Position numbers and translations under genes: made by a program
Shown here: one piece after another, positions 1-9,425 of the stretch
How the letters are laid out: each line of letters begins with the position of its first letter
How positions within the stretch are numbered: position 1 is the first letter of the stretch
The notes under the pieces: generated by a model
The model's database searches: none
The model's input: the letters and a program-made list of their open reading frames with translations, nothing else
What the model was told of the DNA's origin: nothing
NCBI RefSeq assembly: GCF_029543155.1
Contig: NZ_JARQXA010000002.1
Span: 496,001-560,000, forward strand
Source: Sphingomonas sp. HITSZ_GF
GTDB lineage: Bacteria; Pseudomonadota; Alphaproteobacteria; Sphingomonadales; Sphingomonadaceae
Length of the DNA stretch: 64,000 nt
Direction: 5' to 3'

Positions 1-1455
1 GGCGACAAGACCGATCCCGAATTCCGCGACGCCGAAGCCTATACCGGCCCCGGCACGCTGGTGAACTCGCACTTCCTCGACGGGATGGACGTGGCCGACG
101 CCAAGCGCGCGGTGATCAGCCGTGCCGAGGAAGGCGGCTGGGGCAAGGGCCAGACGGTGTGGCGCCTGCGCGACTGGGGCGTGAGCCGCCAGCGCTATTG
201 GGGCACGCCGATCCCGATCATCCATTGCGAAAGCTGCGGCGCCCAGCCGGTGCCGCGCGACCAGCTGCCCGTGGTGCTGCCCGAGGACGTCAGCTTCGAC
301 GTGCCCGGCAACCCGCTCGACCGCCATCCGACCTGGAAGCATGTCGATTGCCCGAACTGCGGTGCGCCTGCGCGCCGCGAGACCGACACGCTCGACACCT
401 TCGTCGATTCCTCCTGGTATTTCATCCGCTTCGCCAGCCAGCCCAAGGACAAGCCGTTCGACAAGGCGGTGGCCGAGCAGTGGCTGCCGGTGGGCCAGTA
501 TATCGGCGGCGTCGAGCATGCGATCCTGCACCTGCTCTATGCGCGCTTCTTCACCCGGGCGCTGCGCCATATCGGCAAGCTCGACGTGGCCGAGCCGTTC
601 GCCGGCCTGTTCACCCAGGGCATGGTGACGCATGCCAGCTACTACCAGATGGAAGAGCATGACGGGCTGGAGCGGAAGCTCTATTTCGAGCCTTCGCAGA
701 TCTCGCGCCGCGGCGACGGCACCGCGTTCCTGACCGATAGCGGCGAGGACGTGATTGTCGGCCGCATCGAGAAGATGTCGAAGTCGAAGAAGAACACCGT
801 CGACCCGACCGAGATCGTCGACCAGTACGGCGCCGACGCGACGCGCTGGTTCATGCTCTCCGACAGCCCGCCCGAGCGCGACCTGGAATGGAGCGAGAGC
901 GGCATCGAAGGCGCCTGGCGCTTCGTCAACCGCCTGTGGCGGCTGTTCGAGAGCCTTTCCGACGCGGAAGTTGGCACCGGCGAGGACAAGGAGCTCGACA
1001 AGCGCCTGCACCGCACCATCGCCGGCGTGGCCGAGGATGTGGAGGCGCTGGCGTTCAACAAGTCGGTCGCCAAGCTCTACGAGCTGGTCGGCGCGATCGA
1101 GAAGGCGCAACCTTCGGCGTCCAGAACGTCCGCTATCCGTACCCTCGCCCGCATCGTCGCGCCGATGGTGCCGCATATCGCCGAGGAAGCCTGGGCCGGG
1201 ATGGGCGAATCCGGGCTGATCGCCGACGCGACCTGGCCCGAGGTCGATCCGGCGCTGCTCGTCGACGACGAGGTAACGATTGCCGTCCAGGTGAATGGCA
1301 AGCTGCGCGATACGCTGCTAATGCCGAAGGGCGCGGCCAAGGATATCGTCGAAGCCGCGGCACTTGCCAGCGAGAAGATCGTTAGGGCGCTCGAAGGCAA
1401 GCAACCGAAGAAGGTGATCGTCGTGCCCGATCGTCTGGTGAATATCGTCGCATGA
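1..1455 (+). CDS. leuS: leucyl-tRNA synthetase, C-terminal part (5' end outside window)
   Basis: Charges tRNA-Leu with leucine in the cytoplasm. The reading frame is open from base 1, so the gene is cut by the window edge; 484 codons of a protein that is normally about 840-870 residues are present. Visible are the [12 protein letters not shown] segment of the catalytic core, a zinc-ribbon-like insert with CESCG and CPNCG, the KMSKSKKN class I signature near base 775, and the anticodon-binding and C-terminal domains ending in [10 protein letters not shown]. The stop overlaps the lptE start as ATGA, so leuS, lptE and holA look like one operon. Confidence 0.97.
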   Translation, partial: GDKTDPEFRDAEAYTGPGTLVNSHFLDGMDVADAKRAVISRAEEGGWGKGQTVWRLRDWGVSRQRYWGTPIPIIHCESCGAQPVPRDQLPVVLPEDVSFDVPGNPLDRHPTWKHVDCPNCGAPARRETDTLDTFVDSSWYFIRFASQPKDKPFDKAVAEQWLPVGQYIGGVEHAILHLLYARFFTRALRHIGKLDVAEPFAGLFTQGMVTHASYYQMEEHDGLERKLYFEPSQISRRGDGTAFLTDSGEDVIVGRIEKMSKSKKNTVDPTEIVDQYGADATRWFMLSDSPPERDLEWSESGIEGAWRFVNRLWRLFESLSDAEVGTGEDKELDKRLHRTIAGVAEDVEALAFNKSVAKLYELVGAIEKAQPSASRTSAIRTLARIVAPMVPHIAEEAWAGMGESGLIADATWPEVDPALLVDDEVTIAVQVNGKLRDTLLMPKGAAKDIVEAAALASEKIVRALEGKQPKKVIVVPDRLVNIVA

Positions 1456-1952
1456 AGCGGATAGCGCTCCTCGCCGCCATCGGCCTAACCCTGTCGGGCT
1501 GCGGCCTGCGCCCGCTCTATGGCGGCGGACCGGACGGCGCGGTGCGCTCCACGCTCGCGGCGATCGAAGTCGCGCCGATCACCGGCCAGTCCGGCTGGCT
1601 GGTCTCGAACGCGCTCAAGGACCGGCTCGATCATGGCGCCAGCGCCCGCTACCGGCTGGAAGTGCAGCTCGACGACCAGATCACCGGCCTGGGCGTGAAG
1701 CGCGACGATTCGGTGTCGCGCGAGCGGCGCATCCTGCGCGCGCGCTACCAGCTGATCGACCTTTCCAACGGCAATGTCGTGCTCGATGCCACCGCCGGCT
1801 CCGATGCAGGTATCGACGTGGTCGGCAGCGAATATGCGACGATCGCGGCGGAGAAGACGGCGCTCGAGCGGCTTTCGGGCATCGTCGCCGACCAGATCGT
1901 CGCGCGCGTCGCCCGCTATGCGCAGACCGCGCCCGCGGCTGGCAGCCAGTGA
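1452..1952 (+). CDS. lptE: LPS assembly lipoprotein LptE
   Basis: Outer-membrane lipoprotein that plugs the LptD barrel and helps insert lipopolysaccharide; sphingomonads carry glycosphingolipids in the outer leaflet but keep this Lpt component. The 166-residue protein starts with a hydrophobic signal peptide and a lipobox LSGC, with lipidation expected at Cys17, followed by GLRPLYGG, typical of the family. It overlaps leuS by 4 bp upstream and holA by 4 bp downstream (GTGA), matching the leuS-lptE-holA arrangement known in many Proteobacteria. The product call rests on the lipobox, size and neighbours. Confidence 0.88.
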   Translation: MKRIALLAAIGLTLSGCGLRPLYGGGPDGAVRSTLAAIEVAPITGQSGWLVSNALKDRLDHGASARYRLEVQLDDQITGLGVKRDDSVSRERRILRARYQLIDLSNGNVVLDATAGSDAGIDVVGSEYATIAAEKTALERLSGIVADQIVARVARYAQTAPAAGSQ

Positions 1953-2965
1953 AGGCCAACGCGACGCAGATTCGCGCCGCGATCGAGAAGCCGAAGCCCG
2001 AGACGCGGCTCTATCTGTTCCACGGCCCCGACGAAGCGGGCGCCGCCGATCTTGCCACCAAGCTGGGCCAGGCGCTCGGCCCCGATGCCGAGCGCGTCGA
2101 CATCGACATGAAGGCATTGCGCGAGCAGCCCGGCCGGCTGGCCGACGAGGCGGCATCGATGTCGCTGTTCGGCGGCGTGCGCTTCATCCGGCTGCTGGGC
2201 GCCGAGGAAGGCGCGGCCGAGGCGATTTCGCTGCTGCTCACTGCCGAGCGTGCCGGCAACCCGGTGGTCGCGATCGGGCCGGGGCTGAAGGCGAGCGGCA
2301 AGCTGGTGAAATCGGTGATCGCCGCGCAGAACGCCTATGCCCATGCCTGCTATGTGCCCGAGGGCGTCGATGCGACACGGCTGGCCGCCAATGTCGCGCG
2401 TGAGCATGGCCTGCGCCTGACCGGCGACGTGCCCCAGCGGCTGGCGGCGGCAACCGGCGGCGACCGCGCGATCCTGGCGCGCGAGATCGAGAAGCTGGCG
2501 CTCTATCTCGACGCCGCGCCCGAGCGCCCCAGGGATGCCGACGGTGCCGCGCTCGACGCGGTCGGCGCCGACCTGGGCGATTCGGACCTGAGCGATGCGA
2601 TCACTGCGGTGGTCGACGGCCGGGTTGGCGACATCGGCGTGGAGCTGGCCCGGCTCGGCGAAGGCATCGGCGTGCCGCTGATGCGCCAGCTCGCCCGGCG
2701 ACTGCAGGGCATGGCGGACATGCGCATCGACCTGGATCGCGGCGGCGACATGGATGAAGTACTTGAAAAACATCGCGTTTTCTTCCGAGAAAAAGCCGCG
2801 ACCGGCCGCGCGCTGCGCCGCTGGAACGGCGCCCAGCTCGCCCGCGCGATCGACCGGGTGCGCGAAGCCGAGCGCGCGATGATGCATTCGGGCAGCGCCG
2901 GCGAAGTCCTCGCCGAAGCGGAGGCGGTAACGATCGCCCGCCAGGCAGCGCGGGCGAAGGGCTGA
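1949..2965 (+). CDS. holA: DNA polymerase III subunit delta
   Basis: Clamp-loader subunit that opens the beta sliding clamp at the replication fork. The 338-residue protein matches the family in length and in the N-terminal pattern (KPETRLYLFHGPDEAGAADL), with a conserved AILAREIEKLALY segment in the middle and an all-helical C-terminal domain. It starts with GTG overlapping the lptE stop. A short AT-rich patch encodes VLEKHRVFFREK near base 2760. It is the last gene of the leuS-lptE-holA operon. Confidence 0.93.
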   Translation: MKANATQIRAAIEKPKPETRLYLFHGPDEAGAADLATKLGQALGPDAERVDIDMKALREQPGRLADEAASMSLFGGVRFIRLLGAEEGAAEAISLLLTAERAGNPVVAIGPGLKASGKLVKSVIAAQNAYAHACYVPEGVDATRLAANVAREHGLRLTGDVPQRLAAATGGDRAILAREIEKLALYLDAAPERPRDADGAALDAVGADLGDSDLSDAITAVVDGRVGDIGVELARLGEGIGVPLMRQLARRLQGMADMRIDLDRGGDMDEVLEKHRVFFREKAATGRALRRWNGAQLARAIDRVREAERAMMHSGSAGEVLAEAEAVTIARQAARAKG

Positions 2966-2971
2966 GGCCTT

Positions 2972-3505
2972 TTGCGGCTGGTTTTCCTCTATGGCCAGGT
3001 CGCCTCAGGCAAGCTGACCATCGGCCGCGCGCTGGCGGCGCGGACGGGGCTGGCACTGTTCCACAACCATCTGGTCGTCGACGCGGTCGCCGCGGTCTTT
3101 CCCTTTGGCAGCGACACCTTCATCCGGCTGCGCGAGCGCTTCTGGCTCGAAATCATCGAGGAAGCCGCGCGCGAGGGCCGCTCGCTGATCTTCACCTTCG
3201 CGCCCGAGCCGAGCATGGCGCCCGACTTTCCCTCCCGGGTGCGCACGCTGGTGGCCGAACAGGGCGGCGAGACGCTGTTCGTCGCGCTCTCGATCGATCC
3301 GGAGGAGCAGGAACGCCGGCTGACGCTGGGCGACCGCGCCGCGTTCGGCAAGCTGCGCTCGCCCGACATGCTGCGCGCGCTACGGCCGGATTTCGACCGC
3401 TGCATGGCGGCCATGCCCTTCCCCGCAATCTCGTTCGATTCGGGTACGATCTCGCCCGAGGACGCCGCAGAGCGGATCGCCGCCGCACTCGAGGCACTGG
3501 CATAA
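2972..3505 (+). CDS. P-loop kinase-like AAA family ATPase
   Basis: A 177-residue protein with a P-loop at its N-terminus (FLYGQVASGKLT), resembling small nucleoside- or shikimate-kinase-like ATPases. The substrate is unknown. The Walker A motif begins at about residue 8, so little sequence is missing at the N-terminus. The likely start is TTG at 2972, which opens directly into MRLVFLYG; no in-frame ATG lies before the P-loop. It follows holA by 6 bp and probably rides on the same transcript. The ATPase fold is well supported; the function is not. Confidence 0.75.
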   Translation: MRLVFLYGQVASGKLTIGRALAARTGLALFHNHLVVDAVAAVFPFGSDTFIRLRERFWLEIIEEAAREGRSLIFTFAPEPSMAPDFPSRVRTLVAEQGGETLFVALSIDPEEQERRLTLGDRAAFGKLRSPDMLRALRPDFDRCMAAMPFPAISFDSGTISPEDAAERIAAALEALA

Positions 3506-3519
3506 CGCCAGCCTGACGA

Positions 3520-3690
3520 TCAGAGGCGCAGGCGCCCGGCCAGCCAGTTGAGCGCCAGCAGCGCGAGCAACACGCCCGACACCCAGGCCAGCGCCGCGGA
3601 ATGATTTCCGATGCCGACAGCCAGCAGGATCGCCAGCGGTCCGACGAAGAGGTAGAAGCGCTCGCGCAACTGCTCGAGCCGCGCGCGCAT
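3520..3690 (-). CDS. small membrane protein at the end of the parAB operon
   Basis: A 56-codon frame reading MRARLEQLRERFYLF followed by a hydrophobic stretch, a short polar break (GNHSAA), and a second hydrophobic stretch ending in LAGRLRL. That suggests one or two membrane segments with a basic amphipathic N-terminus. Its ATG overlaps the parB stop as TGATG, the usual sign of translational coupling. It lies at the 3' end of the mnmG-rsmG-parA-parB run. I do not recognise the family. The coupling and hydrophobic pattern make it more likely real than chance. Confidence 0.6.
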   Translation of the reverse strand: MRARLEQLRERFYLFVGPLAILLAVGIGNHSAALAWVSGVLLALLALNWLAGRLRL

Positions 3691-4571
3691 CAGATCCGCT
3701 CGCCGCTAAGCCGCTGACAGACCATGTCGAGCTGGTCGAGCGTCGAATAGGAGAGCGTCAGCGTGCCGCCCTTGGCGCCGTGCGCGATGCGGACGTTGAG
3801 CCCGAGCACGTCGCCGAGCTGATGCTCGAGCGCGGCGATGTCGGCGTCGCGGATCTTGGGATCGGCCTTGCGCTTCGAGCTGGGCTTGGCGTTGCGCGCG
3901 AGCTTCTCGGTCTCGCGCACCGACAGGCCCTTGCTCGCGACTTCCTTCGCCAGCTTCTCCGCTTCGGGGGCACCGATCAGCGCGCGGGCATGGCCCATGT
4001 CGATATCGCCGACCACCACCATCTGGCGCACGCCTTCGGGCAGATCGAGCAGGCGGAGCAGGTTGGCGATATGGCTGCGCGACTTGTGGACGAGCTTGCC
4101 CAGCGCTTCCTGGCTATGCCCGAACTCGCGGATCAGCCGGGCATAGGCCTCGGCCTCTTCGATCGCGTTGAGATCCTGGCGCTGGATATTCTCGACCAGC
4201 GCGATTTCCATCGTCTCGGCATCGTCGAAATCCCGAACGATTACCGGGACTTCGTGGAGACGGGCACGCTGCGCTGCGCGCCAGCGCCGCTCGCCGGCGA
4301 CGATCTGGTAATTATGCCCGCTCGGGCGGACGACGATCGGCTGGATCAGCCCGCGCAGCTTGAGCGACTGGGCGAGCTCTTCGAGCGCGTCCTCGTCGAA
4401 ATGGCGGCGCGGCTGGTCCGGATGCGGCACCAGCGAGCTGACCGGCAGCAGCCGCACCCCCGAATTGGCCTCGGGCGTGCCCGATACCGGTGCTTCTGGA
4501 ACATTGTCGCCCAGCAGGGCGGAGAGCCCGCGGCCAAGGCCGGGGCGCGGCTTGCGGGTTGCTTCGGTCAT
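3690..4571 (-). CDS. parB: chromosome partitioning protein ParB
   Basis: CTP-dependent DNA clamp that loads at parS sites and forms the partition complex segregated by ParA. The 293-residue protein has the basic start RKPRPGLGRGLSALLGD that contacts ParA, a ParB/Srx CTPase domain with HPDQPRRHF and GERRWRAAQ, a helix-turn-helix (SQEALGKLVHKSRSHIANLL) that reads parS, and a C-terminal dimerisation domain. The start overlaps the parA stop by 4 bp. Strong parS sites lie 0.8-3.3 kb upstream of its start, within rsmG and beside mnmG. Confidence 0.97.
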   Translation of the reverse strand: MTEATRKPRPGLGRGLSALLGDNVPEAPVSGTPEANSGVRLLPVSSLVPHPDQPRRHFDEDALEELAQSLKLRGLIQPIVVRPSGHNYQIVAGERRWRAAQRARLHEVPVIVRDFDDAETMEIALVENIQRQDLNAIEEAEAYARLIREFGHSQEALGKLVHKSRSHIANLLRLLDLPEGVRQMVVVGDIDMGHARALIGAPEAEKLAKEVASKGLSVRETEKLARNAKPSSKRKADPKIRDADIAALEHQLGDVLGLNVRIAHGAKGGTLTLSYSTLDQLDMVCQRLSGERI

Positions 4572-5350
4572 GCGGCTTTCTTGAGCTTGGGCAGGCGATC
4601 GATCACTTCGCGGGCGAGCGCGATGTACGCCTCCGACCCCGGGCAGCGATGATCATAGATCAGCGCCGGCAGGCCATGGCTCGGCGCTTCGGAAAGGCGG
4701 ACGTTGCGCGGGATCACCGTGTCGAACACCACGCGGCCGAGCACGGCACGGACATCGTCCGAGACCTGGTCGGTCAGGCGGTTGCGGCGATCGTACATGG
4801 TGAGCACCACGCCGAGGATCGACAGGCCGGGATTGAAGCGGCTGCGGATGCGCTCGACCGTGTTGAGCAGCTGGCTGAGCCCCTCGAGCGCGAAGAACTC
4901 GCACTGGAGCGGCACGAGCAGCGCATGCGCGGCGACCATTGCGTTGATCGTCAGCAGCCCGAGCGAAGGCGGGCAGTCGATCAGGATCACGTCCCAGCGC
5001 TGGGCATGATGGCGGGCGATCGCGGCGTCGAGCCGGTGCGTGCGCGCGTCGAACTCGATCAGCTCGATCTCGGCGCCCGACAGGTCCTGCGTCGCCGGGA
5101 TGATGTCGAGCCCCGGCACCTTGGTCGGCGTGGCGACATCTTCGAGGTTCACGTCGCTGACCAGCAGGTCGTAGGAGGAATGCTCGCGCTCCGCCCGGCT
5201 GATGCCGAGCCCGGTCGAGGCATTGCCCTGCGGATCGAGATCGATCAGCAGCACGCGCTGGCCGGTCGCGGCGAGCGCGGTGCCGACGTTGATCGCCGTG
5301 GTGGTCTTCCCCACCCCGCCCTTCTGATTGGCGATAGCGATGCAGATCAT
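4568..5350 (-). CDS. parA: chromosome partitioning ATPase ParA
   Basis: ATP-dependent, nonspecifically DNA-binding ATPase that moves ParB-parS complexes to the cell poles. The 260-residue protein begins [18 protein letters not shown], with the deviant Walker A motif at residues 10-17, then IDLDPQGNAS (Walker A') and ILIDCPPSLG (Walker B). The frame is open further upstream to 5431, but the start at 5350 fits the family N-terminus and overlaps the rsmG stop as ATGA. It is cotranscribed with rsmG and parB. Confidence 0.97.
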   Translation of the reverse strand: MICIAIANQKGGVGKTTTAINVGTALAATGQRVLLIDLDPQGNASTGLGISRAEREHSSYDLLVSDVNLEDVATPTKVPGLDIIPATQDLSGAEIELIEFDARTHRLDAAIARHHAQRWDVILIDCPPSLGLLTINAMVAAHALLVPLQCEFFALEGLSQLLNTVERIRSRFNPGLSILGVVLTMYDRRNRLTDQVSDDVRAVLGRVVFDTVIPRNVRLSEAPSHGLPALIYDHRCPGSEAYIALAREVIDRLPKLKKAA

Positions 5351-5970
5351 CTGGGGCGTACCTTTCGCGCGACCACGATACCCGATTCCGGCGACGTGAT
5401 GCTGGGTTCCACGTGGAACACACCCTGCCATTTCGCGCGCGCCGCTTCCACCTCCGATTGCACGCTTCGCCCCTTGGGAAGCAACCAGATTGTGGACGAG
5501 TCTGTGCAGTGCGCTGTGGATTTGAACAGATCGGGGAGCGCGGCGACGGCGCGGGCGGAAACGATCGCCGCCTTTTCCTTCGGCTGATAGGCTTCGATCC
5601 GGCCATGGACGACGGTGGCATGGCCGGCGATGCCCAGCGCCTCGGTGGCGGCACGCAGGAACTCGACGCGGCGTATGCGCGGCTCGACCATCACCACCGG
5701 ACGCTCGATCAGCAGCGCCACGACCAGGCCGGGCATGCCGGCGCCGGTGCCGACATCGACCCAGGCGCCCTCCCCGGCTTCGGCAGCGAGCGGGATCAGC
5801 TGGGCGGAATCGACGAAGTGGCGCGTCCAGAGCGCGTCGAAGCTGGCAGCGGAGATCAGGTTCTGCCGGGTCGATTCCGCGCGCAGGATTTCGCCGAACC
5901 TCTGTAGCTGCGTTTCACGTGAAACATTGAAATGTGCACGGATCCAGTCGCGTGCTTCGTCTTCGGTCAT
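5347..5970 (-). CDS. rsmG: 16S rRNA (guanine527-N7)-methyltransferase RsmG
   Basis: SAM-dependent methyltransferase that modifies G527 of 16S rRNA. The 207-residue protein carries the SAM-binding motif [13 protein letters not shown] and the family segment [12 protein letters not shown]. It overlaps mnmG upstream and parA downstream by 4 bp each, the classic gidAB-parAB cluster. Two near-perfect parS sites (5405-5420 and 5911-5926) are embedded in its coding sequence, so this gene also serves as part of the centromere. Confidence 0.96.
   Translation of the reverse strand: MTEDEARDWIRAHFNVSRETQLQRFGEILRAESTRQNLISAASFDALWTRHFVDSAQLIPLAAEAGEGAWVDVGTGAGMPGLVVALLIERPVVMVEPRIRRVEFLRAATEALGIAGHATVVHGRIEAYQPKEKAAIVSARAVAALPDLFKSTAHCTDSSTIWLLPKGRSVQSEVEAARAKWQGVFHVEPSITSPESGIVVARKVRPR
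5405..5420. promoter_or_regulatory. parS site 1
   Basis: GGTTCCACGTGGAACA, a 14-bp perfect palindrome core and 15 of 16 matches to the alphaproteobacterial parS. It lies inside rsmG, 55 bp upstream of the parA start. Confidence 0.92.
5911..5926. promoter_or_regulatory. parS site 2
   Basis: CGTTTCACGTGAAACA, 15 of 16 matches to the widespread bacterial parS. It lies in the 5' part of rsmG. Confidence 0.92.
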
Positions 5971-7799
5971 GCGGCGCGCCGTTTCGCGTGGAGAAGGATG
6001 GCGGAGAGCGCCGCCGGGGTGATGCCACGGATGCGCGCAGCGGCGCCGATCGTCTCGGGCCGGGTGGCGCTGAGCTTCTCGACCATCTCGTTGGACAGGC
6101 CGGCGATCGCAGAGAAGTCGATGCTTGCGGGCAGCTTCACCGCGTCATTAGCGCGCAGCTGCGCCACTTCGGCCTCCTGGCGCTCGAGATAGGGCGCGTA
6201 GCGGGCATCCTCGACATATTCGGCAAGCAGCTCGGGATCGGCCTGTGGATGCACGTCGAGATGCGCGAGCTCGATGCCCGGAAAGCGCAGCCATTCGCGG
6301 GCGGGACGACGGGCGCCGTCCTGCGCGACCGACGCGCCCCGCATCGCCAGCGCGCTCGCGGTCCGCTCGACGGCAAAGGCGGTATCGAGCGCAGCCCTGC
6401 CCGTCTCGCGCGCCTGGAGCCAGGTGAGGCGCTCCGGTCCAAGGCAGCCCAGCTCGGCGGCGATCGGCCCCAGCCGGGTGCCGGCATTGTCCGCGCGCAG
6501 GCGGAGGCGGAATTCGGCGCGGGCGGTGAGCATGCGATAGGGCTCGGTGACGCCCTGCAGGACGAGATCGTCCACCATGACGCCAAGATAGGAGCTCGCG
6601 CGATCGAGGATCAGCGGCGCAAGGCCGCAGGCGAAGGCAGCGGCGTTGAGGCCGGCGACCAGCCCCTGCCCCGCCGCTTCCTCATAGCCGGTGGTGCCGT
6701 TGATCTGCCCGGCGCACCACAGGCCGCGGATCGCCGGCAGGCCCAGCGTCGCGTCGAGCGCGCGCGGGTCGATATGGTCGTACTCGACGGCATAGCCCGG
6801 CGTGACGATCCTGGTCTGCTCGAGCCCGGGGATCGAGTTGACCATCGCCACCTGCACATCGACCGGCAGCGAGGTCGACATGCCGTTCGGATAGATCAGA
6901 TGGGTGTCGAGCCCCTCGGGCTCGAGGAAGATCTGATGGCCGTCGCGATCGCCGAAACGGTGGATCTTGTCCTCGATCGAGGGGCAGTAGCGCGGCCCCT
7001 GCGCGTCGATCGCGCCGGTGAACAGGGGCGAGCGATCGAGGCCGGAGCGGATCGCGTCATGCGTGACCTGGGTGGTGCGGGTGACGCCGCAATGCAGCTG
7101 GGGCAGCGCGCGCGCCGGGGTGAGCGGCGACATGGTCCAGGGATCGCTGTCCGAAGGCTGCTCCTCGATCCGCGCCCAGTCGATCGTCCGGCCGTCGAGG
7201 CGCGGCGGTGTGCCGGTCTTGAGCCGGGCCATCGGCAGGTCCAGCGCGCGCAGCTGCTCGGCCAGGCGAATCGCCGAGCCCTCGCCTACCCGGCCCCCGG
7301 TTTCGCGTTCCTCGCCGCGGAAGATCCGCCCGCCCAGGAAGGTGCCCGTGGCGAGCACCGCTGCGCGGCATCGCAGCAGCGTTCCGTCTGCCAGCCGCAC
7401 CCCGGCAACCGCGCCGTTCGCCAGCTCCAGCGCCTCGGCCTCGCCGGCGATAAGGTTAAGACCGGGCTGCTCTGCCAGCATCTTCTGGATCGCGGCGGCA
7501 TAGCGTACCCGGTCCGCCTGGACGCGCGGGCCCTGGACGGCCGTACCCTTGCTCCGGTTGAGCATGCGATAATGGATGCCCGCGGCATCGGTGGCGCGGC
7601 CCATCAGCCCGTCGAACGCATCGACTTCGCGGACGAGATGGCCCTTGCCCAGCCCACCGATCGCCGGGTTGCACGACATCGCCCCCAGCTTCGTCAGGTC
7701 GAAGCTGAGCAGCGCCGTGCGCGCGCCGCGCCGGGCCGAAGCGGCGGCCGCTTCGGTACCGGCATGCCCGCCGCCGATGACGATGACATCGAAATCCAT
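5967..7799 (-). CDS. mnmG: tRNA uridine-5-carboxymethylaminomethyl modification enzyme MnmG
   Basis: FAD enzyme that, with MnmE, makes the cmnm5 modification at U34 of several tRNAs. The 610-residue protein starts [18 protein letters not shown] with the dinucleotide-binding motif, followed by the conserved [19 protein letters not shown] segment and, near the C-terminal third, [19 protein letters not shown]. The frame stays open further upstream to 8105, but the FAD motif fixes the start at 7799. A parS site lies 40 bp upstream, between this gene and mnmE, which encodes its partner. Confidence 0.97.
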   Translation of the reverse strand: MDFDVIVIGGGHAGTEAAAASARRGARTALLSFDLTKLGAMSCNPAIGGLGKGHLVREVDAFDGLMGRATDAAGIHYRMLNRSKGTAVQGPRVQADRVRYAAAIQKMLAEQPGLNLIAGEAEALELANGAVAGVRLADGTLLRCRAAVLATGTFLGGRIFRGEERETGGRVGEGSAIRLAEQLRALDLPMARLKTGTPPRLDGRTIDWARIEEQPSDSDPWTMSPLTPARALPQLHCGVTRTTQVTHDAIRSGLDRSPLFTGAIDAQGPRYCPSIEDKIHRFGDRDGHQIFLEPEGLDTHLIYPNGMSTSLPVDVQVAMVNSIPGLEQTRIVTPGYAVEYDHIDPRALDATLGLPAIRGLWCAGQINGTTGYEEAAGQGLVAGLNAAAFACGLAPLILDRASSYLGVMVDDLVLQGVTEPYRMLTARAEFRLRLRADNAGTRLGPIAAELGCLGPERLTWLQARETGRAALDTAFAVERTASALAMRGASVAQDGARRPAREWLRFPGIELAHLDVHPQADPELLAEYVEDARYAPYLERQEAEVAQLRANDAVKLPASIDFSAIAGLSNEMVEKLSATRPETIGAAARIRGITPAALSAILLHAKRRAA

Positions 7800-7838
7800 T
7801 GGCCGCGCGCTACAGAATGCAGCGCCGCGCGTCAAAAG

Positions 7839-7854
7839 CGTTCCACGTGGAACA
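7839..7854. promoter_or_regulatory. parS site 3
   Basis: CGTTCCACGTGGAACA, palindromic core intact. It is the only one of the three in non-coding DNA, between mnmG and mnmE. Confidence 0.92.
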
Positions 7855-7855
7855 T

Positions 7856-9139
7856 CTATTTGCCTATGCAGAAACGGCCGAACAGCGCGTCGAGCATCGC
7901 TTCCACCCCCGCCCGGCCCGTGATCGCGTCGAAAGCGCGCATTGCGGAGCGGAGATGCTCGGCGATCAGCAGGAGGTCGTTCTCGCGGGCAATAGCGTCG
8001 AGCGCGGCCGCAGCATCCAGCGAAAGCGCCCGCTGCCGTGCGTTGAGCGCCAGTAGGTCGGGCGGCGGCAGCAGATCGGCGGCGAGACGCGCCATTGCCT
8101 CCCACAGCCCTTCCATTCCGGCCCCGGTGCGCGAGGACAGCGACAACCGTCCCTCGCCGGTCTCCCGTCCCGGCAGATCAGCCCGGGGATTGAGCCAGAG
8201 AAGATGATCGTGGTCGGGCGGTGCCTCATCGCCGAGCCAGAGCAGGATATCCGCCTCGGCTTGGGCGGCTTGGGCACGGGCAATGCCGATCGCTTCGATC
8301 TCGTCGCCCGGCAGCTCGGCCAGGCCGGCGGTATCGATCAGCAGCCACGCGATGCCGCCACGCACCACCGGCGCCTCGATCCGGTCGCGTGTGGTGCCCG
8401 AGATCGGCGAGACGATCGCGGCGTCGCGCCCGACCATGGCATTGAGCAGCGAGGACTTGCCGGCATTGGGCGGCCCGGCCAGCACCACCCGGATGCCGTC
8501 GCGCAGCCGCTCGACCGGCGGACGCCCGGCCACCGCTGCGATATCGGCGGCCAGCTCCGCCGCACCCGCCTGGATAGCGGGCAGCAATCCGGCATCGGCG
8601 ACATCGTCCTCGTCGCTATGATCGAGTTCGGCCTCGACCCGAGCGGCGAGGCCAAGCAGCCGATCGGTCCAGCCCTCGACCTCGCGCCGCACGGCGCCTT
8701 CCGTGGATCGGATCGCCGACCGGCGCTGCGCCTCGGTCTCGGCCATCAGCAGGTCGCCCAGTCCCTCGGCCTCGCTCAGGTCGATGCGGCCGTGAAGCAG
8801 GGCGCGGCGGGTGAATTCCCCGGGCTCGGCCGACCGGAGCCCCGGCCGGGCCGCCAGCGCCGCCTCGACTGCCCGAACCACTGCCCGGCCGCCATGGAGA
8901 TGGAATTCGGCGAGATCCTCGCCCGTCGCGCTGTTCGGGCCGGGAAAGCACAGGACGAGCGCACGATCGAGCAGCGTGCCATCGGCAGGATCGTGCAGCG
9001 CGCGCACCGCGGCACGGCGCGGCGCGGGCAGGTCGCCGGCGAAATCGCGCACCACGTCGAACGCCCGCGGCCCACTCACGCGCAGCACCGCGATCGCGGC
9101 GGGCGGGGCGCCGCTCGATACCGCGAAGATCGTATCCAT
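7856..9139 (-). CDS. mnmE: tRNA modification GTPase MnmE
   Basis: GTPase partner of MnmG in U34 tRNA modification. The 427-residue protein begins [20 protein letters not shown] (formyl-THF-binding N domain), then a helical domain with an inserted G domain holding [13 protein letters not shown] (G1) and LLIDTAG (G3), and ends with the family's C-terminal FCIGK containing the catalytic cysteine. Start chosen at the conserved N-terminus, overlapping the stop of the upstream DUF6489 gene as TAATG. A parS site begins immediately after its stop codon. Confidence 0.97.
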   Translation of the reverse strand: MDTIFAVSSGAPPAAIAVLRVSGPRAFDVVRDFAGDLPAPRRAAVRALHDPADGTLLDRALVLCFPGPNSATGEDLAEFHLHGGRAVVRAVEAALAARPGLRSAEPGEFTRRALLHGRIDLSEAEGLGDLLMAETEAQRRSAIRSTEGAVRREVEGWTDRLLGLAARVEAELDHSDEDDVADAGLLPAIQAGAAELAADIAAVAGRPPVERLRDGIRVVLAGPPNAGKSSLLNAMVGRDAAIVSPISGTTRDRIEAPVVRGGIAWLLIDTAGLAELPGDEIEAIGIARAQAAQAEADILLWLGDEAPPDHDHLLWLNPRADLPGRETGEGRLSLSSRTGAGMEGLWEAMARLAADLLPPPDLLALNARQRALSLDAAAALDAIARENDLLLIAEHLRSAMRAFDAITGRAGVEAMLDALFGRFCIGK

Positions 9140-9378
9140 TATTTCTCGGTCTTGCCCCCGGTGCCGGCATCGAACATCGCGCGCCAGAACCCCATGCCGG
9201 CCTCGCTCATCGGCGACCAGCTTTGCAGCATCTGCTGGAACGCCTCGGGGCTGCCCTGCTTGTTGATCGCATCGACCATCATCGAGACATAGCGCTCGTG
9301 CACCGGCGACAGATCGGGAAGCCCCATGGCACGGCGCGCTTCTTCCGGCGTGCACTCCACCTCGACATTGATCTTCAT
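9139..9378 (-). CDS. DUF6489-like small conserved protein
   Basis: A 79-residue acidic, helical protein beginning MKINVEVECTPEEARRAMGLPDL and ending GTGGKTEK, without signal peptide or membrane segment. It fits my recollection of the DUF6489 family found next to mnmE in sphingomonads; function unknown. Two in-frame ATG codons lie six bases apart; the inner one at 9378 has GGAG at proper distance. Its stop overlaps the mnmE start (TAATG), so the two are translated together. A role in tRNA modification would be guilt by association only. Confidence 0.75.
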   Translation of the reverse strand: MKINVEVECTPEEARRAMGLPDLSPVHERYVSMMVDAINKQGSPEAFQQMLQSWSPMSEAGMGFWRAMFDAGTGGKTEK

Positions 9379-9425
9379 CGGCATCTCCGTTGCGCCGGCC
9401 GCGACGCGGCTGCTAGTTCGAAACC

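Noticed and set aside
5934..8207. Long plus-strand frame opposite mnmG
   Set aside because: Low-complexity shadow; mnmG has all family motifs.
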